From positions 992-21,066 of IMG/VR virus record IMGVR_UViG_3300030108_000709: DNA of 20,075 bases; one strand, 5' to 3'. How positions within the stretch are numbered: position 1 is the stretch's first letter; every line of letters starts with the position of its first letter. Shown one piece after another: positions 5,936 to 14,182 of this stretch. This DNA comes from a virus. The notes beneath the pieces were generated by a model, which was not told the DNA's origin, made no database searches, and saw only the letters and a list, made by a program, of their open reading frames with translations. The position numbers and the translations under genes were made by a program.

Positions 5936-6195
5936 TAGCTATATGGTGATGTTCCTAGTATATCAGTTTTCCATTGTGCTTTTAGTGCATCAGCATCACT
6001 AGCAGCAGCTATATCAGAATCAGCAGGAGCATCTCTGAGTGCCTGTTTTTTAGCAACAATATCAGTTGTACTTGCACCTGTTTCTAGTGCCTTTTGAAAT
6101 TCAATATCAAGTTCTGCAAGTTTTGGTTCTCTAGCAGCACGAATGTTGGTTTTGTGAATTTCTCTGGCTTTAGCCATATCAACGCCAAATCCCAT
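5935..6195 (-). CDS. Small phage protein, AKAREIHKTNIRAAR motif
   Basis: An 86-residue, probably all-helical protein: DMAKAREIHKTNIRAAREPK, then LDIEFQKALETG and VAKKQALRDAP, with a C-terminal LKAQWKTDIL. Proteins with this exact order of motifs are common beside tail-fibre genes of diverse phages, usually paired with the kind of protein encoded just upstream (6199-6399). Their function is unknown to me. The start used is ATG 6195; an internal ATG at residue 7 is possible. It stops as TAATG on the next gene's start. Confidence 0.75.
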   Translation of the reverse strand: MGFGVDMAKAREIHKTNIRAAREPKLAELDIEFQKALETGASTTDIVAKKQALRDAPADSDIAAASDADALKAQWKTDILGTSPYS

Positions 6196-6198
6196 GTT

Positions 6199-6399
6199 TT
6201 ACTCCGTATAAGTCCAAGCGTTTCTGAAACTCCTGTCTGTAGGAATTGCAGACTTATCAACAGTATAAACTGTCTTACCACTAGGGCAATCTTTATCTTT
6301 AATTTGATCTAATGTTAAATCTGTGTTATCTGCTGGAATGACAATAGAAATACCGCCTTCATCATTCTCATAGATAAATCTTTTGTCTGAATTAGCCAT
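6199..6399 (-). CDS. Small phage protein, YENDEGGISIVIPA / DRSFRNAW type
   Basis: A 66-residue protein with the N-terminal motif RFIYENDEGGISIVIPADNT, a middle LDQIKDKDCPSG and the C-terminal IPTDRSFRNAWTY. This family is widespread next to tail-fibre genes and is typically followed by the 86-residue helical protein found here, so the pair probably acts together. No biochemical role is known to me. Start ATG 6399; 3 nt separate its stop from the next ATG. An upstream TTTTCTT-rich gap of about 28 nt shows no clear ribosome binding site. Confidence 0.75.
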   Translation of the reverse strand: MANSDKRFIYENDEGGISIVIPADNTDLTLDQIKDKDCPSGKTVYTVDKSAIPTDRSFRNAWTYTE

Positions 6400-6427
6400 A
6401 AGTTTTTTCTTTTAGTATATCAAAGAA

Positions 6428-6811
6428 TTATTGATCGCCAAAAACAGCACCAAAGTTCATATGGCAATCTTGTAAAGATCCAGTAGTAAAACCAGCACAA
6501 AATCTATAACTGCTAGTTGCCAAGTCCTGTGCACCCATATCCCTAACATTTTCTGGGGATTGATCGTCTTGAATATGACCAGTGGTTAAAGCACAATAAT
6601 TAGTGTTAGACATTGCATTTGTAAATGTAACTGTATAATTACCAACACCATTGTCAGTTAAAGAACTTACATTAAAAGAATCTCTAATAGAAACAGTGCC
6701 TACTCCATCAAAATTTATCCACGATTTTGCTCTACCCACGGCAATCTCCTCTGGAGTTGAACTGTGAGCAGCAGAGGTGTTTTGGATTGTGTTGACTTTA
6801 AGTGTTGACAT
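6428..6811 (-). CDS. Virion-type protein, MSTLKVNTIQ family (copy 2)
   Basis: A 127-residue protein beginning MSTLKVNTIQNTSAAHSS and containing INFDGVGTVSIRDSFNVSSL, then a beta-rich part ending GAVFGDQ. It is clearly paralogous to the gene immediately upstream (6814-7203), which has NGTGTIAIRDSFNVSSI and ends VAVFGD. I recall this family as small structural or fibre-associated proteins in marine phages. It starts at ATG 6811, 2 nt after the stop of its paralogue. It contains several Cys (about residues 73, 105 and 117), where the partner has fewer. Probably a fibre or tail-decoration subunit, but the exact place in the virion is not known. Confidence 0.75.
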   Translation of the reverse strand: MSTLKVNTIQNTSAAHSSTPEEIAVGRAKSWINFDGVGTVSIRDSFNVSSLTDNGVGNYTVTFTNAMSNTNYCALTTGHIQDDQSPENVRDMGAQDLATSSYRFCAGFTTGSLQDCHMNFGAVFGDQ

Positions 6812-6813
6812 AA

Positions 6814-7203
6814 TTAATCTCCAAAAACAGCAACAACATTAAGTTCACAATCAAATTTATACGGACTAGCCCCATGAAACTGAGATACAACCTTAAATGT
6901 TGTTGTTGTGAAAGTATTAAAAGCCCCTAAAACCCTAAAGCCATCTGTAGCTGATGATCCTGCTGTACCTGCTATAGCGTAATTTGCATTACCCATAGCA
7001 TTAGTCATGGTCACAGTTGTAGTACCAGTAGCTTCATCAGTGATACTACTTACATTAAAACTGTCTCTTATTGCTATTGTTCCAGTGCCATTCCAATTAC
7101 ACCATGCTTTAGCAAGCTGTCCTTTTTCTGTTCCACTCGTATTTTGAAATACTGGTGCAGCAGATGAAATGCTTTTAATTGTGCCGACTGCTAATGTACT
7201 CAT
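6814..7203 (-). CDS. Virion-type protein, MSTLAVGTIK family (copy 1)
   Basis: A 129-residue protein with the same layout as its downstream neighbour: an N-terminal MSTLAVGTIKSISSAAPVFQ linker, the core WNGTGTIAIRDSFNVSSI, a Thr-rich beta region with MTNAMGNANYAI, and a C-terminal ELNVVAVFGD. The pair probably arose by tandem duplication and then diverged strongly in the outer half, while the IRDSFNVSS core stayed fixed. That is the pattern expected if the core is a fold or attachment element and the rest binds something variable. Start ATG 7203, 2 nt after the preceding stop. Confidence 0.75.
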   Translation of the reverse strand: MSTLAVGTIKSISSAAPVFQNTSGTEKGQLAKAWCNWNGTGTIAIRDSFNVSSITDEATGTTTVTMTNAMGNANYAIAGTAGSSATDGFRVLGAFNTFTTTTFKVVSQFHGASPYKFDCELNVVAVFGD

Positions 7204-7205
7204 AA

Positions 7206-7514
7206 TTAACTAGGTTTTGGGTTGTCTGTTTTAACCTTTTCACAGGCTGCGTAATATGCTGTAAGTTTACTAGAATCTCCCTTACTATTCCAGTACATAG
7301 CATCTGCAAAGTCACCTAAAGATGGGTAAAGAGGCTTTCTAACAGATTGATAAGCTATAGCTGCTGCTTCAGCATTTAATGTGGTTCGTGCAGCATCTAT
7401 CAGAGATTGATCTAAATCAATTTTAGAGCCATCTGCTTTAAAAGCACCTGTACTATCATCAATAGTTACAGCATCAGGATATGCCTTTCTTATCGCTGTG
7501 TGATCTAAACTCAT
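7206..7514 (-). CDS. Small tail-region phage protein (YPSLGDFADAMYW type)
   Basis: A 102-residue protein. The C-terminal half (RKPLYPSLGDFADAMYWNSK, then AACEKVKTDNPKP) matches a small-protein pattern often seen near tail-fibre genes (consensus roughly YPS-GDQLDALYW and CE-VK-KYPKP). The N-terminal half contains VTIDDSTGAFKADGSKIDLD. No experimental function is known to me. ATG 7514 overlaps the TGA of the upstream gene as ATGA, so it is likely translated together with that fibre-type protein. A fibre assembly accessory role is a guess from context. Confidence 0.7.
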   Translation of the reverse strand: MSLDHTAIRKAYPDAVTIDDSTGAFKADGSKIDLDQSLIDAARTTLNAEAAAIAYQSVRKPLYPSLGDFADAMYWNSKGDSSKLTAYYAACEKVKTDNPKPS

Positions 7515-8059
7515 GCTGACACCTCCATTACTGTGAATGTTGAAATATAACGTGCAAATTTTGTACTTGCTAAAACTGGACTAGATTCATCATCAGATGC
7601 TCTATTAACAAATACATTTTGTGTGCCAGTAGAGTTAGTTGATACTCTAATACTATATGTTATTGCTGAAGTACCTCCAGCAGTATCTAAATACATACCC
7701 TGTTGGCCTGTTGAACCATTGAAAATACTAAGACTAGCACCATAAGTCACTCTAGCTACACCACTAACACTACTTGCGTCACCAATAGCATCAGATATTA
7801 AAGAACCATCTTTATAAAGATACATAAATCCAGCAAAAGCACTTAAAGTAACAGTTGGAATTAATAATATTTTATTAGTCGCACTTGTAGGGGTGATAGT
7901 TACACTAAGACCCGTTATATCGCCCGAAACAACCCCTTCAGCTAAACTTGTAGAAAAAACATCTTTTTTTACTGTTTGTTTTATTTGAGTTATTCCACCG
8001 CCACCACCTGTCGGTACACCTGCTACCGGAATTATGCTGTTGACTTTGATTTGGCTCAT
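7511..8059 (-). CDS. Fibre-type virion protein (182 aa)
   Basis: A 182-residue beta-rich protein. An N-terminal MSQIKVNSIIPVAGVPTG and a glycine run lead into a domain with ITGLSVTITPTSATNKILLI and IRVSTNSTGTQNVFVN. The TPTSATNKI-type segment is a signature I recall from small marine phage structural proteins. The N-terminus is related in style to the MSTLKVNTIQ pair downstream, suggesting a shared attachment leader. The start is ATG 8059. The short upstream gap contains a TATATAAT-like stretch that might act as a promoter, with no clear ribosome binding site. Confidence 0.7.
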   Translation of the reverse strand: MSQIKVNSIIPVAGVPTGGGGGITQIKQTVKKDVFSTSLAEGVVSGDITGLSVTITPTSATNKILLIPTVTLSAFAGFMYLYKDGSLISDAIGDASSVSGVARVTYGASLSIFNGSTGQQGMYLDTAGGTSAITYSIRVSTNSTGTQNVFVNRASDDESSPVLASTKFARYISTFTVMEVSA

Positions 8060-8078
8060 AAATCTATTATATACACTT

Positions 8079-8852
8079 TTATACTACAGTCCATGTCTCA
8101 CCAGAACCAACTGTAACTGTAACTCCGCTTTGAATTTCTATAGGCCCAAAACTACCAGCATTTTTACCATTTGTGATTGTGTAATTTTGTGTCACAGTTT
8201 GATCGTTTTCCCAGAATATTTCATCTGAACCACCACCAACTGCTCCACCTCCAGCAGCAGCCCAACTTAACGTACCAGAAGCATCAGATACAAGAGCATA
8301 GCCAGCGACAGCAGCATCAGCAGAAGGTAATGTCCAAGTAAGACTAGAAGAAACTGTAGCTGGTGCTTGAAATCCTACATAATGGCTACTATCAGCATCA
8401 GCAAAACGTAAATCATTCTGTGCTTGGAGCGTTAAGCCATTAGCATCAAATATCATCTGTTCTGTTCCACTAGAAGAAAATCCCATCACATTGGCAGATT
8501 TTCTAAATAATCCTAAATCTGTATCCGAATCAAAAGATAAAGCAGGAGTAGAAGCACTTGAAGAATCATCTATTAGTAACGGACCTGTCATCGTACCGCC
8601 AGCTTTAGATAATAAACCTAGATTAGCTTGGTCTATATTTCCTATTTCTGTAAAACCACCATTACTTGAGTTTCTTATTTTTAAAATTTTTGAAGTGGTA
8701 TTTAAAAACGGCATACCAGCTACACATTGACTTGAAGCTAAGTCAGATGACTTTGAATTACTTGATTGGATCGCAGCAAAAACAGAGTTTAAATCTGTTC
8801 TTACGTTAGCTCCTGAAGCATTTTCAATAGTGTAGTTTGTTACGTCAGCCAC
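8079..8852 (-). CDS. Tail fibre protein with SKAGGTMTGPL motif
   Basis: A 257-residue fibre protein. An N-terminal segment of about 90 residues (VRTDLNSVFAAIQSSNSKSS) leads to LLSKAGGTMTGPLLIDD, a motif typical of phage fibres in front of a beta-helical or triple-stranded shaft. The shaft (about 100-200) contains SFDSDTDLGLFRKSANVMGF and SSSLTWTLPSADAAVAGYAL. The C-terminus (FGPIEIQSGVTVTVGSGETW) is shared with the fibre at 2356-3369. The start is GTG at 8852, with GGAGG about 16 nt upstream, rather far. It directly follows the gpJ-like gene, the usual place for a side-fibre gene in lambda-like phages. Confidence 0.8.
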   Translation of the reverse strand: MADVTNYTIENASGANVRTDLNSVFAAIQSSNSKSSDLASSQCVAGMPFLNTTSKILKIRNSSNGGFTEIGNIDQANLGLLSKAGGTMTGPLLIDDSSSASTPALSFDSDTDLGLFRKSANVMGFSSSGTEQMIFDANGLTLQAQNDLRFADADSSHYVGFQAPATVSSSLTWTLPSADAAVAGYALVSDASGTLSWAAAGGGAVGGGSDEIFWENDQTVTQNYTITNGKNAGSFGPIEIQSGVTVTVGSGETWTVV

Positions 8853-8876
8853 AATTAAATACTATTTTCCTCCATG

Positions 8877-11800
8877 TTACCCTCCTTTGCCGAAACCAAC
8901 AGCACTATAGGTAAAGTTCCTATCAATACTAGCATTACTTGAGTTTTTAAAATGAACTGTAAAGCCAGTTCCAGATATACTACTTAATTCAAAATAATCA
9001 CCTGTAGCCATATTCTGTGGAGAAATATTAACAGATGGTAAAAAACTATTTAAGTTACCTAATCCAGAAGTTCCAACAAAAAATGGTGCTGTAAATGTAA
9101 CTGCTTTTGCTCCTGCTCCAGATGCTATAACAGAAGATTGTTCAGTTCTTGAAGGCATTGTTGCTGTGTACCCTGCTTGCTGAAGATTCATATTCTGTGC
9201 TGTATCTGCTGTATCTAAAGTAATTCTAAATTGAAATCCTCTCCCTTTAAATGTTCCGTTAGCAAAATCGTTAAATGATGTATATGTAGGAGAACTAGAA
9301 GGATTATCGGTTGTGGTTCGTACAGCAATTTTTGCGTTAGCATCATTAGCAACAGTTCCATCAAAATCTGTCCAAGTATCTATGTTATCTGTTCTATTAT
9401 CAAACTGATCTCCTGTATAAAAACCAACTCCCTGAAAATGTCTTTTTAAGACAAGTGAGAATGTACCACCAAGATCAAGAGTGTCTACAAAATCATAAGT
9501 ACCACTAGCATTTGCTGTTGGATCTATAAGTTTTAATCCTCCAAGAGATGAATCATACACAACATTAGATTTTGTACCATTGTAGGGTGTTCCATCAGTA
9601 TCTTCTCTGTCAGTTTTTACAGTAATAGAATCTAAAATATCAACAAGAGAAAGATTTACACTAGCTGCTGTCGAACTAAACCTACCACCATCATCTTGAA
9701 ATTTAAGAAGATATGTTCCAGCCAAAGCAGGAGCTATGACTTCTGTTGCATTACCAGCTACAGCCTCAATAACATCTTGTGCAGATTGAAATGTAGCAGC
9801 ACCTCCTGTTTGATTTGTATGTCTCACATAAACACGACCACCATGTAAAACATCTATAGCAGTTGCCTGTGTAAATCTTAATCTTACAAACTGTTCATTA
9901 ATAGGTTCAATAGTAAGTCCAGAAACATCTTCTGGTAATGCGGTTTTACCTTGAGCAGTAAATGTTGTTTCAGTAAAATTAGACGATAAAACTAATGCTG
10001 CGTTGTATGAGAATACTTGAATTGTATATGTTCCTTTAACAGTATCTAGAATCTCAAAATCGCTACTGAACACAACTTGAGAAGCATAGTTGCCGTTTTG
10101 TAATTTGTAATTAACTAAATACTGAGTTACACCCTGAACTGGTTGCCAATCAACAATTAATTTACTTCTAGCAATATTATTTATAACCACTGTTTGCTCT
10201 GTAACTGTTAAGTTACTAGGAGGAGAAGCAGGAGCATTTAATACTGATATAGTTCTTGTAGGTAAAGCAGTTCCATCTTCAATAAATGCATATTTATCTT
10301 CGACATAAGATAAAGCTGAAATTGTGTAATTTATATCATCTTCTTCTGCAACTTGAATTACTCTAAATAATTGAGTTTTTAATGTTGTACTAGATATTAA
10401 ATAAGGAGAATTTGCGAGGGGTGCTGATGAAAAAGTAGATTGTGTAACTTTTTCACCTTGATCGTTTATCTTATCGACACTATTTACAGTAATAACTGCT
10501 CCTGTCATATCTGATATAGTTCCAACCTCTACTGTTCCATCAGATAAAATTACACTTATTGTTGGGTTGTCATTCAAAGCTGGCAAACTTGTTTGTGCCT
10601 CTGCGTCAATAGTAATAGTTGTGGTTGTTGCAGCTACTACACGACCACCTCTTCTAGCTCCTGCTCTTACTGGATCGTTTATCTCAATAACAGAACCAGG
10701 TCTTACGGCAATTCCTGCATCTATTGAAGTTGAAAATGTAACTGTCTCACTTTCATTTTGTTCAGCGAAGAGTATTGCACGACCCAATCTTGCAGCCTGA
10801 TTACGAGAAGTACAGGCAAATGCTTTCACTTGCTTAATAATTGTGCCTAGCTTACTTATGGCGGTGCTATCTTCTACGACCTCAAAATCCACTTCTTTTG
10901 AATCCATGTTGAAGTAACTGACAGAAACAACAGAATGACGTTGCTTTAAGCTACTTCCCTGATAAGTAAATCCTGCTTCTCCTACATTGGCTAAGTTAAA
11001 TAAATAACTTGCTGTTGTTGGTTTATCTTGAGATATGGTTACAGAACCAGCAGACCATATTGGCATACATCTCATAACACCAGCTAAATCATTTATCGCT
11101 GCAAATGCTTCCTTTGGACTTTGAATATTTACATTACAACTAAATCTTGCTTCTTTTGCACCTGATCCTGTTCCGTCATCTACTTCTTCATTTGCATATT
11201 TACTAGCAGCTACAAAACTAAATAAATCTAAATTACTTTCAGTAACATGATCTCCTAATCCATATCTAGTATTTGTAAGCAAATCAAGCAAACACATCGC
11301 AGGGCAGTTGGTATAAACAGCAGCACCCATAACTCCATTGAATATGTAGCCGTCTGGATAAACTATTCTGCCAGTTGCATTATCAACAGTAGGAGTACCA
11401 GAACTTGATGCACCTGCTCCTGGTATTCTTACTTTTACACCCCTAATACGATATTTTCTTGTAGGAATACGATTGAACTGTTTACTATCTAAACGAAGAG
11501 CTACATAAGCACTATTAAGATAAGTTGAATCATTATCTATAACTTCTTGAAGGCTGGTGAATTGAAAAGCATTTACTCTATTAGCTTCTGTGCTATCTGC
11601 TGTTATACGACTTACTCGAATATCAACTGGAAAAGCTGTTCCAGCTTCTATTCTGTCTTTATCTAAAGTAACTCTATGATCTCTTGCATAAGCATCTGCT
11701 GTCCTACCACTAACTGAGAGTGAAGTTGGAAATCCAGAAGGAACTGCAAAGCCTCCAGATTGATATTGAATTTCTATTTTGTACTCAACAGTATCTCCTC

Positions 11801-12302
11801 TAATATCTCCATCATCTTCAGCCACCTGGATCTGAGGCCAAGTTAAAGTAATAATAATTGCATCTACATCAGTATTAGTAACTTGTCTGGTAACAGGAGC
11901 AGAAGTAGTTACAGTAACTCCAACGGCAGTAGGTGATCTGCTTTCATCAATATTAGGAATACCACTCATGGCAGTTTGGTTTGACGTTCCAAATTTTGAT
12001 TTAAAAGTTACATCTTTAAAATTAAAATCAGTGTCAGCAGGACTAGCACTTGTAGCTGTTGATTGCAGTATTGGAGTGTCATCAAGAAATACATCTTTTA
12101 AACTTGCATTATCGTATGCAGTTGTTCCTTTCGTAAGACCTTCTTTAGATGCACTAGCAAAACCTTCTATCTCTCCTTCAGATATTAAATCTTGAACAGT
12201 AGCAAAACTTCTACTATGTAAAGTATCAGGAGCACGATAAGGAGGTGGGGGTGGTTTTGGTGGGCCTCCTGCTCCTCTAATAATTTTAGTTTCGTCTGTC
12301 AT
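8877..12302 (-). CDS. J: gpJ-like tail tip / host specificity protein
   Basis: A 1141-residue protein. It opens with a Pro-rich linker (GGPPKPPPPPYRAPDTLHSR) followed by SFATVQDLISEGEIEGFAS, the standard start of lambda gpJ relatives. The first ~650 residues form the tail-hub region (motifs CPAMCLLDLLTNTRYGLGDH and FSCNVNIQSPKEAFAAINDL). Fibronectin type III-like domains follow at about 690-775 and 785-880. The C-terminus is a beta-rich tip ending GFGKGG. In lambda, gpJ forms the central tail tip and binds the receptor, and the same role is inferred here. ATG 12302 overlaps the stop of the gpI gene as ATGA. The length is close to that of lambda gpJ (about 1130). The C-terminal third is probably specific to this phage group. 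Confidence 0.93.
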   Translation of the reverse strand: MTDETKIIRGAGGPPKPPPPPYRAPDTLHSRSFATVQDLISEGEIEGFASASKEGLTKGTTAYDNASLKDVFLDDTPILQSTATSASPADTDFNFKDVTFKSKFGTSNQTAMSGIPNIDESRSPTAVGVTVTTSAPVTRQVTNTDVDAIIITLTWPQIQVAEDDGDIRGDTVEYKIEIQYQSGGFAVPSGFPTSLSVSGRTADAYARDHRVTLDKDRIEAGTAFPVDIRVSRITADSTEANRVNAFQFTSLQEVIDNDSTYLNSAYVALRLDSKQFNRIPTRKYRIRGVKVRIPGAGASSSGTPTVDNATGRIVYPDGYIFNGVMGAAVYTNCPAMCLLDLLTNTRYGLGDHVTESNLDLFSFVAASKYANEEVDDGTGSGAKEARFSCNVNIQSPKEAFAAINDLAGVMRCMPIWSAGSVTISQDKPTTASYLFNLANVGEAGFTYQGSSLKQRHSVVSVSYFNMDSKEVDFEVVEDSTAISKLGTIIKQVKAFACTSRNQAARLGRAILFAEQNESETVTFSTSIDAGIAVRPGSVIEINDPVRAGARRGGRVVAATTTTITIDAEAQTSLPALNDNPTISVILSDGTVEVGTISDMTGAVITVNSVDKINDQGEKVTQSTFSSAPLANSPYLISSTTLKTQLFRVIQVAEEDDINYTISALSYVEDKYAFIEDGTALPTRTISVLNAPASPPSNLTVTEQTVVINNIARSKLIVDWQPVQGVTQYLVNYKLQNGNYASQVVFSSDFEILDTVKGTYTIQVFSYNAALVLSSNFTETTFTAQGKTALPEDVSGLTIEPINEQFVRLRFTQATAIDVLHGGRVYVRHTNQTGGAATFQSAQDVIEAVAGNATEVIAPALAGTYLLKFQDDGGRFSSTAASVNLSLVDILDSITVKTDREDTDGTPYNGTKSNVVYDSSLGGLKLIDPTANASGTYDFVDTLDLGGTFSLVLKRHFQGVGFYTGDQFDNRTDNIDTWTDFDGTVANDANAKIAVRTTTDNPSSSPTYTSFNDFANGTFKGRGFQFRITLDTADTAQNMNLQQAGYTATMPSRTEQSSVIASGAGAKAVTFTAPFFVGTSGLGNLNSFLPSVNISPQNMATGDYFELSSISGTGFTVHFKNSSNASIDRNFTYSAVGFGKGG

Positions 12303-12919
12303 GCTTCTACCTGATTTGTGTCAATTGCTGCACTTATTACAACACTTCCTGTAAATATTTCACCATAAACTATTGGAACGGGAGTACCTGCTCTTGATGT
12401 ATTTTGTACCCCACTAAAACTAAAAGATAATTGAGGATCTTCTTCTGAATTGAACTTTTGAGGTTCTGGTAGTGGAAATAATAAATCAGACACTCCTTGT
12501 AAAACTAAAGAAGCACCAACATATACTGCTGCTTTAGTTAAAAATCCTAGTTGACCAAATGCAACTGCCGACCCTACTTGAGTTTTAGCAAAAGAACTGA
12601 GTCCTAAGGCTGGATTTAAAAAAGCTGCTCCTATTAATGCAGCACCTAATAATACTTTTCCCATTCCTCTGCCAGCACCACTGATAACTGGAATGAAATG
12701 TATATCTTCTTGTCCAACAGGATATGATATTTCATTCTCATCAATCTCATAATTACCAACTTTTACCTGGTAATATTTAGGACCCATGAAACGCTCTACT
12801 TCTGGAAAATTATGTATTAAAAAACTTACAGCCTGAGAAACACTATTTACTTTTATCTCGAACTCTTTATGTCCGATAAATTCTGCTAATTGTCCATATA
12901 ATTTTAACTTACGAAGCAT
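12299..12919 (-). CDS. I: gpI-like tail assembly protein
   Basis: A 206-residue protein. The first ~80 residues (MLRKLKLYGQLAEFIGHKEF to IHFIPVISGAGRG) have the ubiquitin-like pattern of lambda gpI. A hydrophobic, Gly/Ala-rich middle (KVLLGAALIGAAFLNPALG) follows, and then the C-terminal GTPVPIVYGEIFTGSVVIS, also typical of the family. In lambda, gpI is needed for tail tip assembly with gpK, gpL and gpJ, and is not found in the mature virion. The gene sits between the gpK and gpJ homologues as in lambda, overlapping the gpK gene by 11 nt and gpJ by 4 nt. Confidence 0.9.
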   Translation of the reverse strand: MLRKLKLYGQLAEFIGHKEFEIKVNSVSQAVSFLIHNFPEVERFMGPKYYQVKVGNYEIDENEISYPVGQEDIHFIPVISGAGRGMGKVLLGAALIGAAFLNPALGLSSFAKTQVGSAVAFGQLGFLTKAAVYVGASLVLQGVSDLLFPLPEPQKFNSEEDPQLSFSFSGVQNTSRAGTPVPIVYGEIFTGSVVISAAIDTNQVEA

Positions 12920-13610
12920 AGCGATACCTCTTTCCCGTACATTTTAGCAACCATTCAGAGTAAGGCTCTCTACAAGATAGTCTATCGGTTAAATGATGAA
13001 TAACATCTCCCTCAAAAAATAATGCTACATGATTTAAAGTTGGATGCAAAATGCTCATAAGTAATACATCTCCATCTTGTAATTTTTCATCAGGTCTAAG
13101 TTCTCTAAAATTAGTTCGCCAAGCACAGTCCTCAAATAAGGGTTTATTATTAAATTCTTCTAATGTTGTAGGTCTATCCCAATCTCTAAGTTCAATATTT
13201 TTTTCTTCTTTGTACCAATCTCTTACTAAACTCCAACAATCAGTTATACCCCAAACCCATTGCCGACCTAATAAAGGTGGCTTATATCCACAAGGTTCTA
13301 AATATGCCCATTGTTCTGTTTTTGGATTGACAATATGCCAGGGTAAATTACTATCTTCGCAACTAATCTTATCTGCCTGACTAGGAGTTGGAGGTGTTAT
13401 AGGGTGACTATGAACTACTCCAACTATTTCTCCTGTATTATCTGCTTTTACATAATCTTCTGGGTCGATAATAAAACATTGATGATCTGTCATTGAAAGA
13501 TTACGACAAGGAAAATATCTTTCTTTACCTTTTATATTCAACAATAAACCACAAGATTCTTTCGGATCTTCTCTTTGTGCATGAAGTAATGCTTTATATT
13601 GCCAAGTCAT
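12909..13610 (-). CDS. K: gpK-like tail protein: JAB protease plus NlpC/P60
   Basis: A 233-residue, two-domain protein. Residues 1-100 form a JAB/MPN metalloprotease domain with an intact zinc motif: Glu18 (PKESCGLLL) and H67-x-H69-x7-S77-x2-D80 (VVHSHPITPPTPSQAD). Residues ~110-233 are an NlpC/P60 cysteine peptidase domain, with the likely nucleophile Cys125 (GITDCWSLVRDW), catalytic His194 (LNHVALFF) and His205 or His206 as a third candidate. Relatives of lambda gpK combine these domains and act in tail tip assembly and cell-wall opening during DNA entry. Both active sites look complete. ATG 13610 overlaps the gpL stop as ATGA. Confidence 0.93.
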   Translation of the reverse strand: MTWQYKALLHAQREDPKESCGLLLNIKGKERYFPCRNLSMTDHQCFIIDPEDYVKADNTGEIVGVVHSHPITPPTPSQADKISCEDSNLPWHIVNPKTEQWAYLEPCGYKPPLLGRQWVWGITDCWSLVRDWYKEEKNIELRDWDRPTTLEEFNNKPLFEDCAWRTNFRELRPDEKLQDGDVLLMSILHPTLNHVALFFEGDVIHHLTDRLSCREPYSEWLLKCTGKRYRYAS

Positions 13611-14182
13611 TGAACAAACGTACCAATAGAAGGAAATATAGAGCGAGTAGCTTGACGGCCTGGGATACGAACTCCAGCAAGATCCGTAGGAGCAGCAAGT
13701 TCAAATTCAACAACTTCTCTAGTTTCTGTTGATTTACGATCTATTGAATATACTTCTTGCGGAAACTCAGCAGTTGGATCAGCAGTTGCATTTACTCCGT
13801 CAGCAAAGTTAACAGCATCAATAAATTTAGCTAATGTTCTAATTCTTGTAACAGTAGCTCCTGTAAGATCATTACCAGCAGTTGTTTCATTAACAGATAA
13901 AAGTATTGATGAAATCAATCCTGTAGCATTACTGATAGCTATTTTAGGTCTAGGTAACTGTCCTTTTTGAAAAGCAAAACCTGATGCCTGTACAGGAAAT
14001 CTAAGATATTCATTCGTAGCCCAAACTATTTTTCCATTTGCATTTAAGTTGCTTCCAGCATGAAATCTATAAATAGTATTTGCACCATGCAGTGCCGTAG
14101 ATAATTGAAGAGTAAATAATTCAATAATCGCTGATGGATTAATAGATTGTAAATTACTAAATACTGCTGAATTTACTGACAT
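13607..14182 (-). CDS. L: gpL-like minor tail protein, lacking the Cys-rich end
   Basis: A 191-residue homologue of lambda gpL: IELFTLQLSTALHGANTIYR near the start, then YLRFPVQASGFAFQKGQLPR, LAKFIDAVNFADG and EFELAAPTDLAGVRIPGRQA. In lambda the PGR motif is followed by a C-terminal domain with four cysteines that bind a [4Fe-4S] cluster. Here the protein stops about 17 residues after PGR and contains no cysteine at all. The end is a clean ATGA overlap with the next gene, and I see no cysteine-rich continuation in another frame, so the shortened form looks genuine and not like a frameshift error. Expected to sit at the tail tip between the gpM and gpK/I/J products. Confidence 0.85.
   Translation of the reverse strand: MSVNSAVFSNLQSINPSAIIELFTLQLSTALHGANTIYRFHAGSNLNANGKIVWATNEYLRFPVQASGFAFQKGQLPRPKIAISNATGLISSILLSVNETTAGNDLTGATVTRIRTLAKFIDAVNFADGVNATADPTAEFPQEVYSIDRKSTETREVVEFELAAPTDLAGVRIPGRQATRSIFPSIGTFVQ

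Noticed and set aside
2356-8852. Diversity-generating retroelement target
   Set aside because: Mtd-like N-termini suggested it, but there is no reverse transcriptase, no adenine-biased variable repeat pair and no template repeat in the window.
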